The notes under the pieces were generated by a model, which saw only the letters and a program-made list of their open reading frames with translations, searched no databases and was not told the DNA's origin. From Flavobacterium marginilacus (lineage in GTDB: Bacteria; Bacteroidota; Bacteroidia; Flavobacteriales; Flavobacteriaceae): DNA of 64,000 nucleotides. Positions 8,948 to 15,891 of the stretch are shown piece after piece; position 1 is the first letter of the stretch, and the number at the start of each line of letters is the position of its first letter. The stretch covers positions 3,596,001 through 3,660,000 of the forward strand of contig NZ_CP113975.1 in the NCBI RefSeq assembly GCF_026870155.1, given 5' to 3'. The position numbers were made by a program, and so were the translations under genes.

Positions 8948-9691
8948 TTATCTCATCCATCCTTCTATTTTATAATTCTTTGAATATAGTTTTCGTTCTT
9001 TCGCACCATTGTCAGGCTTAAACCAAACTTCAAATCTTCCGGCATAAGGGTCGCCCCAGTCGCCTTCATAAATTGTAAAATGAGAACTTGTACCAAACTT
9101 CATTATTTTGTCTGTTGGATTATAAACATTAATTGAACTGCTTTCACGTAATCTTTCACTAGAAAGCTCTAGATTCTGGGTAATCTCAAATGCTTTTAAA
9201 TATATAATTCCGCTTTCAATTTTTCCAATCCAAAAGTCGTATTCATAAAGTCCTGGCTGAAATGAATTATATAATTGAAACTCTGTTTGTTTTACAATTC
9301 TATTTGTTAAGCTATCTGGTTTATTTTCATCAATACTAATATCAGCAGGATTATCAATTTTTATATTTGTTGGTATTTTTAGGTTGTGCGCCCATGTATC
9401 TGGCGTTTCTTGCTCTATCCAAAACATAGCAACTGTATAAACTATAACTGCAAATATTGTTACGCTAAACAATACAAAAGCTATAAAGCTTTTAAGCCAT
9501 TTTTTTTGAAATAACTGATATATTGCAGAAATCAATAGAACTAAAAGACTAAATCCAAATAAAGCAAAACAAATACTTCCAAATAAATGGTTTTTTAATA
9601 TTTCAGAGGAAACCAAAAGTCCAATGGAAATAATCCATAAAATTATTGGTTTCCAGCCGTTTTCAAAAAAATTAGTGCGATCTTTTTTCAT
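8948..9691 (-). CDS. Unknown membrane protein in a cassette-like unit
   Basis: A 247-aa protein, not recognised. After a charged N-terminus it has three likely membrane helices (WKPIILWIISIGLLVSSEI, a second around LFGSICFALFGFSLLVLL, and a third around FVLFSVTIFAVIVYTVAMFW), then a ~130-residue beta-rich soluble domain with NVYNPTDKIMKFG and GDWGDPYAGRFEVWFK. It is alone between two related ~130-bp repeats whose outer ends are complementary, so it may have arrived as a mobile gene cassette. No catalytic motif is visible. Confidence 0.65.
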   Translation of the reverse strand: MKKDRTNFFENGWKPIILWIISIGLLVSSEILKNHLFGSICFALFGFSLLVLLISAIYQLFQKKWLKSFIAFVLFSVTIFAVIVYTVAMFWIEQETPDTWAHNLKIPTNIKIDNPADISIDENKPDSLTNRIVKQTEFQLYNSFQPGLYEYDFWIGKIESGIIYLKAFEITQNLELSSERLRESSSINVYNPTDKIMKFGTSSHFTIYEGDWGDPYAGRFEVWFKPDNGAKERKLYSKNYKIEGWMR

Positions 9692-9725
9692 AGGTTTTTA
9701 GTCTTGTCAATTCTTCGATACCATT

Positions 9726-9861
9726 GCCACTAACGTTCCCTTGCTACAAGAGGTTTGGGGTTAAATTAAGCCTTATTTTCGGATTTGCCAAAACTTCCCA
9801 AATACAAGACCATTTTTAAATTAAGCCAAATGCCCAAATCGCTTGTAGCAAGTGTTGGCGG
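9726..9861 (-). repeat. attC-like site B
   Basis: A 125-135-bp palindromic site. Arms 9740-9759 and 9833-9852 pair at 18 of 20 bases, around a ~73-bp loop. Outside the arms lie GCCACTAAC (9726-9734) and GTTGGCGG (9854-9861), giving the AAC...GTT frame of integron attC core sites. It separates the 8948-9691 gene from the 10039-10353 gene. The remaining bases to 10038 are AT-rich, with no other feature seen. Confidence 0.6.
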
Positions 9862-10038
9862 TTCGGTTGTTTTTTAATCGAAATTACTATTACAAACCTA
9901 TATTTTTTACGTTTCTGTTTTTCAAATTGCCGTTAGCATACTCAAACTTTTATAATTTAGTTTTTCATATTCCAAGTTTCTAAAATTAAAATCTATTTAT
10001 TGTATTACAATTTTCTACAAGAGAAAAAGGTTTTTCAT

Positions 10039-10353
10039 TTATCCTTTTTTATGAATTGCATTTTTGATTGATTCAAGATAAACTAATAATTTAGTTTTGC
10101 TTATCGGATTTTGTGAAATAAATCCACTCAGCAAATTTTCCATCATAATAAGATTTATTCTACTATAATTTACAAAATTTTCATCTCGAGTCATTAATAT
10201 TTTATTCATCAAATTTTCATCATCAGTCAATGCGCTTTCACTTGTAGTATATAGTTTCTTAATTATATTTTCTATCTCTTCATCTTTGTATATTCTGTAA
10301 AAACGAGTTCTCTCGGAAGCTTCTATTTCGCCTTTTGTTAATTTCTGTTTCAT
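10039..10353 (-). CDS. Small unknown protein in a cassette-like unit
   Basis: A 104-aa protein, not recognised, highly charged and probably helical (KGEIEASERTRFYRIYKDEE; IENIIKKLYTTSESALTDDE). No signal peptide or cysteine motif. The start at 10353 is preferred because AAAGAAAATT precedes that ATG; an in-frame ATG at 10392 would add 13 mostly Lys/Arg residues. The gene stands alone between GTTGGCGGT (9854-9862) and its exact reverse complement ACCGCCAAC (10396-10404), which is the pattern expected of a single-gene integron cassette. Confidence 0.6.
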   Translation of the reverse strand: MKQKLTKGEIEASERTRFYRIYKDEEIENIIKKLYTTSESALTDDENLMNKILMTRDENFVNYSRINLIMMENLLSGFISQNPISKTKLLVYLESIKNAIHKKG

Positions 10354-10395
10354 AATTTTCTTTCGTTTTTTTCTTCGTAAGTTCGGTTTCAACTG

Positions 10396-10447
10396 ACCGC
10401 CAACTAATAGCTCTGTGCAATTTTTTCACAAATTTCAAGTTAGCTAA
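10396..10447 (-). other. Possible outer end of a third attC-like site
   Basis: ACCGCCAAC (10396-10404) is the exact reverse complement of GTTGGCGGT at 9854-9862 on the other side of the small gene. About 40 bases further is GTTAGC (within 10441-10447). The intervening sequence does not resemble sites A and B, so the third site is either short, damaged or of another type. Confidence 0.35.
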
Positions 10448-10500
10448 TGTATTAAATTTTACTTTATACAGCTTTTAAAAGAAGAATTTCGATACTCTTT

Positions 10501-11064
10501 TTAAAATATAAACCTCTCAATAACCGCAATAGCATTGCCTGTCATATGCATTGTTATTGGTGTATAAAGTGATTTTGTATATTGTCGTGCATATCCAAAT
10601 AACATGGCATCAACTAAACTTTGCACTATTCCGATATTCGAAGACAGAGTATTTTGATACGTGAAATTATGGAGAAGAACAAAGAAGCAGGCCTGAATTA
10701 AAACTGCAAGATGATTGTTTATTTTTTTCTTGTTCAATAAATTTAAGATAAAGCCTCTAAACAGCAGTTCTTCGGCTATAGGAGCAAGAATAACAGCACC
10801 TGGAATCAAGATAAGTGATGAAGACAGTGAATGATTCCATTTATCTATTTCCAAAATTGATGATGAATAAAGCAAAAATTCCACCAGCAATGAATACAGC
10901 AGAAACCCAATTGTCCAAATTAGAAAGTATTTGATCGACTGAGGTTTTCTAAGATCTAATTCTTCAGATTTGAATTTCCCGCGTTTAATTAATATCATCA
11001 CAGCACAAATAACGATCAAAAACGGTAACGTCCTAACTAATGCCAATCTTATTTCATTGTTCAT
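10501..11064 (-). CDS. CPBP-family intramembrane metalloprotease (Abi/CAAX type)
   Basis: A 187-aa integral membrane protein with about five helices. The ABI/CPBP signature is complete: EELLFRGFIL gives the EExxxR motif, LHNF supplies the first His, and a conserved H occurs in TMHMTGNAIAV, within the usual third and fourth motifs. Family members cleave membrane substrates, process CAAX proteins in eukaryotes, or protect against bacteriocins in bacteria. The gene borders the cassette-like region on one side and an IS630-type element on the other, so it may itself be accessory. Confidence 0.85.
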   Translation of the reverse strand: MNNEIRLALVRTLPFLIVICAVMILIKRGKFKSEELDLRKPQSIKYFLIWTIGFLLYSLLVEFLLYSSSILEIDKWNHSLSSSLILIPGAVILAPIAEELLFRGFILNLLNKKKINNHLAVLIQACFFVLLHNFTYQNTLSSNIGIVQSLVDAMLFGYARQYTKSLYTPITMHMTGNAIAVIERFIF

Positions 11065-11242
11065 TTTAAACTATTATTTAATTGATTAATAAAAACATAC
11101 GCTATTTAATTTTCTGCCAGCAAAAAACGAAGTTATGGAAATTACTGTTTGCATTTACAGAAAAATCTGCAGATACTCTTTATGTAAGCAATTATCTGAA
11201 CGAAGCAAACTGACGAAAAACAACTAATACCAATCACACATA

Positions 11243-11779
11243 TTATATAGTCCAAATTTGATCTAAAAACACATAGCCATACCCGCAGATACTCATTACC
11301 TCATTTTTAGTTGTATTTTTCACTGCATCAGTAATAAAATTTTCGACGTCCTCTAATGACTTGTAAAATTTATTAGAGAACTGTCGTTTGTATTTTGCCC
11401 ACATTTTTTCAGCGGGATTAAGTTCTGGGCTATATGGTGGTAAAAAAACAAGAACAATGTTTTCAGGAATAATTAATTTTTTAGCTTTATGAAATCTTCC
11501 ATTATCCAAGACCATTATTTTAAGTTCTTTGGGATTTTCTTTTGAGAAGTTGTTTAGAAATACTTGAAAATTATCCGCATTGCAGTGTGGAAGTATTAAT
11601 TGAAAATGATCTCCTGTTATTGGAGAAAATGCTCCGGAAAGCCAAGTTGATCTGAATACTTGCTGAAAAGTACAAATTGGTTTCACACCAATAGCAGTAA
11701 CTGATTTGCCATTGCTAGTGAATAATCCATAACGGGATTCATCTTGAAAATATAGATTTACAGATTTAAAATCCCCCAC
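11243..11779 (-). CDS. IS630 transposase, DDE catalytic part (second frame)
   Basis: The C-terminal half of an IS630 transposase: NLYFQDESRYGLF holds the first Asp, KIMVLDNGRFHKA the second, and VFLPPYSPELNPAEKMWAKYK the typical IS630 box with the final Glu. As a free-standing frame it begins at a GTG (11779). Read without a break upstream, the frame continues to about 11822, overlapping the end of the first frame, so a -1 shift there would give a full-length protein of about 355 aa. The C-terminus is complete. Confidence 0.85.
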   Translation of the reverse strand: MGDFKSVNLYFQDESRYGLFTSNGKSVTAIGVKPICTFQQVFRSTWLSGAFSPITGDHFQLILPHCNADNFQVFLNNFSKENPKELKIMVLDNGRFHKAKKLIIPENIVLVFLPPYSPELNPAEKMWAKYKRQFSNKFYKSLEDVENFITDAVKNTTKNEVMSICGYGYVFLDQIWTI

Positions 11780-11790
11780 AGCATTCAGTG

Positions 11791-12306
11791 CTATTTCCTG
11801 GCAGATTCTTCCGAAGTCTTTTTAAAAGAGATTCCTTGGTTTTCATCTTTTTTAACGTGGCTTTTTCGGGCTATTTTTACGCTTGATTTAAAATTTCTAA
11901 TGCAGTAATAAAGTAAGGTATTATAATTGAAGGTTTTCCCCGTTTCTTTTTCAATCCAATCTTTCAATTCAACATAGCCTTGGAGCCCGTTTTGGGGATC
12001 GTTGAGTTTTGTTTCCAGCATATCGTGTTCAGCAGAATTGAAAACAGAGGGCTTGAAACCTTTTCTTTGATGTTTCATCAAACCCTCAATTCCTTCATTA
12101 ATATACAATGTTCTCCATTTATGAACGCTGTTTGGATCGACCATAGCTAATTTAGCAGCCTCACGTTTGGAAATTCCTGTTTTTTCGTTTTGTTTTAAAA
12201 TCAACAAAACTCTCAAACGCTGACCAATAAATGGAGTAGAATGTTTGAGCAAATTTTTAATTTCTTTTTCCGTTTCCTTGATAGTCAAAATTTTTGAATG
12301 TGCCAT
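11791..12306 (-). CDS. IS630 transposase, helix-turn-helix part (first frame)
   Basis: The 171-aa N-terminal half of the transposase. The HTH region reads TGISKREAAKLAMVDPNSVHKW, followed by a winged-helix-like segment and a linker to the catalytic part. The frame ends with TAG at 11791. A slippery run AAAAAG on the minus strand (11823-11818) lies where the two frames overlap; a -1 shift there joins this frame to the DDE part. Whether this is programmed frameshifting or a mutation cannot be told from one copy. Confidence 0.82.
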   Translation of the reverse strand: MAHSKILTIKETEKEIKNLLKHSTPFIGQRLRVLLILKQNEKTGISKREAAKLAMVDPNSVHKWRTLYINEGIEGLMKHQRKGFKPSVFNSAEHDMLETKLNDPQNGLQGYVELKDWIEKETGKTFNYNTLLYYCIRNFKSSVKIARKSHVKKDENQGISFKKTSEESARK

Positions 12307-12398
12307 AGTGTCACTTTTACAATATAATCCAAATTTAATATAAAAAAACCAATTATAAAAATTGGTCGATATTATATTTTTGTTCGGTATAACTCCAA

Positions 12399-12429
12399 AA
12401 AAAATGACATCCTTTCGAATGCCATTTTT
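12399..12429 (-). terminator. Terminator of the first M3 peptidase gene
   Basis: Arms 12400-12410 and 12419-12429 (10 of 11 bases pair), followed on the minus strand by TTTTTTT. The right end of the IS630 element is only ten bases away. Confidence 0.75.
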
Positions 12430-12448
12430 ATATATTGAGTTTTATAAA

Positions 12449-14560
12449 TTACTCTGCTGATAGTCCCGCATTTTTTAAATAGGGTTCGGTTTTCATATCA
12501 TGACCGATAAAATCTTTGAACGCCTTATTTAAATCCACACTGTTACCAACAGATAAAATGTATTTTTTGAAGCGCTCGCAGTTTTCTCTTGTCATACCTC
12601 CATTGGCCTGCATCCAGTCGAATGCATTATAATCTAAAGTTTTTGACCAAGTGTAAGCATAATAACCCGCGGAATAACCGCCTCCCCAAATGTGCGCAAA
12701 ATAAGGAGTATGATAGCGCGTAGGCACTTCATTAACCAATAAACCGTATTTTTCTAACGCTTCTTTCTCAAAAACCAATGCTGGTTTAAAATCAGATTCT
12801 TTTTCGACACTGTGCCAAGCCATGTCAAGTGTTGATGCCGCTAAAATTTCGGTTACATCATAGCCTTTATTAAAAGTTTCTGCTTTCTTGATTTTATCAA
12901 TTAATTCTTGTGGTATTGGCTGTTTCGTCTGGTAATGAACAGCATAGTTTTTTAGAACTGCTGGATCTAACGCTGCATGCTCATTGATTTGAGATGGGAA
13001 TTCTACGTAATCTCTCGGCACCGAAGTCCCTGACAATGAAACATATTCCTGATTAGCAAATAATCCGTGTAATGTGTGCCCAAATTCATGAAACATAGTA
13101 GTCACATCGTCAAAACTAATTAAAGATGGATTTCCGCCAACTGGTTTCGAGAAATTGTAAACGTTTACAATTACTGGCTTTTGTTTTAAATAATGCGACT
13201 GACTCACCAGATTATTCATCCAAGCTCCTCCATTTTTATTGTCACGGGTATAAAAATCTAAATAGTATATGGCAATTGAAGTTCCTTTGTCATCAAAAAC
13301 TTCATAAACTTTTACATCTGGATTATATACAGGCAAATCATTTCGTTCCTTAAAACTGATACCATACATTTGTTTAGCCGCATAGAACACTCCTTTTTCT
13401 AATACGCTTGTCAGCTCAAAATATGGTTTAATCTGACTTTCGTCCAAATCATATTTGGCTTTACGAACTTGTTCAGCATAAAAGTTCCAATCCCAGGCTT
13501 CCAGTTTAAATCCGCCGTTTTGAGCATCAATTAAACCTTGTATTTCCTGTGCTTCTATTTTAGCTTTGGCTACAGCCGGCGCTGCAATTTTGGCCAGCAG
13601 TTCCATAGCTGGTTCTGGTGTTTTTGCCATTTGATCTTGTAACTTCCACTCAGCAAAACTTTTTTTACCCATCAAATTGGCTTTTTGCAAACGCAGTCTA
13701 GCTATTTTTTCGAGTACCTCACGCGTATCTCCTTCATCATTTTTTTCGGCACGGTACCAGGATGATTTGTATATTCTTTCTCTGGCTGCTCGGTTTTTCA
13801 AACTAACCAGCAAAGGCTGCTGCGTTGTGTTCAATAATCCTATTAAATATTTATTTTCGTATCCTGCTTCTTTAGCTTTCTGCTTGGCAGCTTCAATTTC
13901 GGCGGCACTTAGCCCGTCTAAATCAGCTTCATTGTCAAATAAAACAGCTCCATTTTTTCGGGCCAGTAGTAATTTATTACTGAAAAGAGTGCTTAAAGTC
14001 GCTAATTCTTCATTTATTTTCTTCAGCTTTTCTTTATTCGCGTCAGATAAATTAGCTCCGTTTAATTCAAATTGTTGCAAGTAATATTCAGTCAGTCTTT
14101 TATCCTCACCTTTCAATTTATTCAAATCAATTGCTTTGAAACGATTATACAATTTACTGTTCAAATAAATTTTATCAGTGTGTGCTGAGAAAACTGGCGC
14201 ATATTCAGCTTCAATTGCCTGTAATGCCGAATTGGTATTGGAACCAGTCAGATTATAAAAAATTCCTGTTGCTCTGTTCAAAACTTCACCACTGGTTTCT
14301 AATGCCAAAACGGTATTTTGAAAAGTAGGTTTTGCAGGATTATTTGCAATAGTTTCAATCTCCTGAACATTAATTTTCAAACCATAGTCAAAAGCGGGTT
14401 TAAAATCTTCATCTTTTATTTTACTAAAATCAGGTGCCTGATATTGTAAAGTACTTTTTTGCAACAAAGGATTTTTCATTTTGATATCATTATTTTGAGC
14501 CTGAAGTGAAAAAACAAAACACAACGAACTGATAAAGAACAACCTATAGCGAATCTGCAT
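12449..14560 (-). CDS. dcp: M3-family oligopeptidase/peptidyl-dipeptidase (Dcp-like), copy 1
   Basis: Zinc metallopeptidase of 703 aa, close to the usual ~680-aa length of Dcp/oligopeptidase A. The start at 14560 gives a signal peptide MQIRYRLFFISSLCFVFSLQAQ; an in-frame ATG at 14599 would put 13 extra residues ahead of it. The thermolysin-like motif HEFGH lies at 491-495 with the third zinc ligand in EFPSQINEHAA about 25 residues on, and YFAHIWGGGYSAGYYAYTWS is the substrate-binding block of the M3A family. It probably removes dipeptides from peptides in the periplasm. A second copy, about 70% identical by eye, lies at 17698-19815. Confidence 0.92.
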   Translation of the reverse strand: MQIRYRLFFISSLCFVFSLQAQNNDIKMKNPLLQKSTLQYQAPDFSKIKDEDFKPAFDYGLKINVQEIETIANNPAKPTFQNTVLALETSGEVLNRATGIFYNLTGSNTNSALQAIEAEYAPVFSAHTDKIYLNSKLYNRFKAIDLNKLKGEDKRLTEYYLQQFELNGANLSDANKEKLKKINEELATLSTLFSNKLLLARKNGAVLFDNEADLDGLSAAEIEAAKQKAKEAGYENKYLIGLLNTTQQPLLVSLKNRAARERIYKSSWYRAEKNDEGDTREVLEKIARLRLQKANLMGKKSFAEWKLQDQMAKTPEPAMELLAKIAAPAVAKAKIEAQEIQGLIDAQNGGFKLEAWDWNFYAEQVRKAKYDLDESQIKPYFELTSVLEKGVFYAAKQMYGISFKERNDLPVYNPDVKVYEVFDDKGTSIAIYYLDFYTRDNKNGGAWMNNLVSQSHYLKQKPVIVNVYNFSKPVGGNPSLISFDDVTTMFHEFGHTLHGLFANQEYVSLSGTSVPRDYVEFPSQINEHAALDPAVLKNYAVHYQTKQPIPQELIDKIKKAETFNKGYDVTEILAASTLDMAWHSVEKESDFKPALVFEKEALEKYGLLVNEVPTRYHTPYFAHIWGGGYSAGYYAYTWSKTLDYNAFDWMQANGGMTRENCERFKKYILSVGNSVDLNKAFKDFIGHDMKTEPYLKNAGLSAE

Positions 14561-14678
14561 AATTAATATTTTTTCTACATTAAAATACGAATATAACAAA
14601 AAAAACTATTTCCGTTTCATTAATCACAAATAGTATTTAAAATGTTAATTTTTTAATACAATTCATACAAAAAAAAAT

Positions 14679-14686
14679 TATATTTG
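14679..14686 (+). promoter_or_regulatory. TAnnTTTG promoter -7 box
   Basis: TATATTTG, 24 bases before the ATG of the DUF1569 gene at 14711. Confidence 0.6.
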
Positions 14687-14710
14687 TGATATTTAAGTTT
14701 ACAAAATAAT

Positions 14711-15154
14711 ATGAATTCAATATTTGACAAAATTGACAATCAATCTATTATAGATAGAATCAACACTCTTAATCCAGAGACTGCTCCATTATGGGGAAAA
14801 ATGTCCGTTGATCAAATGCTTAAACACACAAATGAAGTTATTATAGTAGCATTTGGCGAAAGGAATATAAAAGTAAATTTTTTCATTAGACTTTTGGGCA
14901 AAATGTCTAAAAAGAGTACTTTTAACTTTGGATTTAACAAAAACAGTCCAACTGCCAAAGAGTTTATTTTTACAGGAAAATATGATTTTGAACAGGCAAA
15001 GAGCGAATTAATAAAAAACTTTAGCCGTTTTACAGAAAAACCTGTACCTATTACAATTATGGATCATCCTTTTTGGGGAAAAATGACTTACAAAGATTGG
15101 AACAAGTTGATGTGGAAACACATTGATCACCACTTGACACAATTTGGCGTTTAG
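14711..15154 (+). CDS. DUF1569 (DinB-like) protein
   Basis: A 147-aa cytoplasmic protein of the DUF1569 type, a branch of the DinB/YfiT four-helix-bundle fold. Recognised by LNPETAPLWGKMSVDQMLKH near the N-terminus, GKMTYKDWNKLMWKHIDHHL at the C-terminus, and conserved histidines at about residues 39, 116, 138, 141 and 142 that may bind a metal. Some DinB-like proteins are thiol-dependent transferases, but this branch is uncharacterised. It has its own -7 box and is followed 29 bases later by a nuclease gene in the same direction. Confidence 0.82.
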   Translation: MNSIFDKIDNQSIIDRINTLNPETAPLWGKMSVDQMLKHTNEVIIVAFGERNIKVNFFIRLLGKMSKKSTFNFGFNKNSPTAKEFIFTGKYDFEQAKSELIKNFSRFTEKPVPITIMDHPFWGKMTYKDWNKLMWKHIDHHLTQFGV

Positions 15155-15183
15155 TCTCTAACCCCATAAAAGAAAACTCATTT

Positions 15184-15831
15184 ATGAGTATAATTAGACA
15201 TAAGCATTATTTCTTATCCTACTCTGAAGAACATGAACAAGCAGAATGGACCGCTTATTATCTGACTGGAAAATCTCAGTATGAACACCATTATGAGCGT
15301 CCTTATTTTAAGCAGGATCCTCTTATAGATACTGAATCGGCACATTGGAGAAATTACAAAGACACCGGTTATGACAAAGGACATCTTGTACCTGCGGCTG
15401 ATATGAAATTTTCTAAAGAAGCTTACACAGAAACTTTTTACACTTCGAATGTCTCGCCCCAAAACAGGGACTTTAATGCCGGTATATGGAACAGACTAGA
15501 ACAAAAAGTGAGATACTGGGCTGATAAATACACAGCTCTATTTATTGTAACTGGAAGTATTTTACACGACAATCTATTAACTATCGGCGATGAAGAAGTT
15601 TCGGTTCCTCATTATTTTTTCAAAATTGCGGTTCGGGTTGAAAATAACAGCCTGAACATGATTTCGTTTTTAGTACCAAATGAAAAATCCGATTTACCGC
15701 TCTATAAATTTGCTAAAACTATTGATGAGATTGAACAAATAACCGGTATTGATTTCAACCAAAAACTATCTGAAAAAATAGAAGAAAAAATAGAAAAGGA
15801 GCTAAGCTATAAGGAATGGAGTTTTAGTTAA
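15184..15831 (+). CDS. DNA/RNA non-specific endonuclease (NUC family)
   Basis: A 215-aa beta-beta-alpha-metal nuclease. The catalytic motif is D64-K-G-H67 in GYDKGHLVPAADM, where most relatives have DRGH. The metal-binding block SNVSPQNRDFNAGIWNRLE follows about 25 residues later. Family members degrade both DNA and RNA and are usually exported. This frame begins directly with the domain and shows no signal peptide, so either the product stays in the cell (needing control) or a start further upstream is missed. It is followed by an IS1182-type element. Confidence 0.85.
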   Translation: MSIIRHKHYFLSYSEEHEQAEWTAYYLTGKSQYEHHYERPYFKQDPLIDTESAHWRNYKDTGYDKGHLVPAADMKFSKEAYTETFYTSNVSPQNRDFNAGIWNRLEQKVRYWADKYTALFIVTGSILHDNLLTIGDEEVSVPHYFFKIAVRVENNSLNMISFLVPNEKSDLPLYKFAKTIDEIEQITGIDFNQKLSEKIEEKIEKELSYKEWSFS

Positions 15832-15891
15832 GTCCATTTCTCAAAAAATTATAATAATCATAAAAAAGATACACTAAGAGTTGCAATTTAA

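Larger units (their letters stand above)
11230..12387. mobile_element. IS630-family insertion sequence, apparently complete
   Basis: About 1158 bp. Both ends begin with CC(A/G)A(T/A)CA(C/A)A(C/A)ATAT(T/A)ATAT when read inward (14 of 19 bases agree) and both are flanked by TA (11228-11229 and 12388-12389), the target duplication of IS630/Tc1 elements. It carries two overlapping transposase frames on the minus strand. It lies 10 bases from the terminator hairpin of the neighbouring M3 peptidase gene. Confidence 0.82.
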
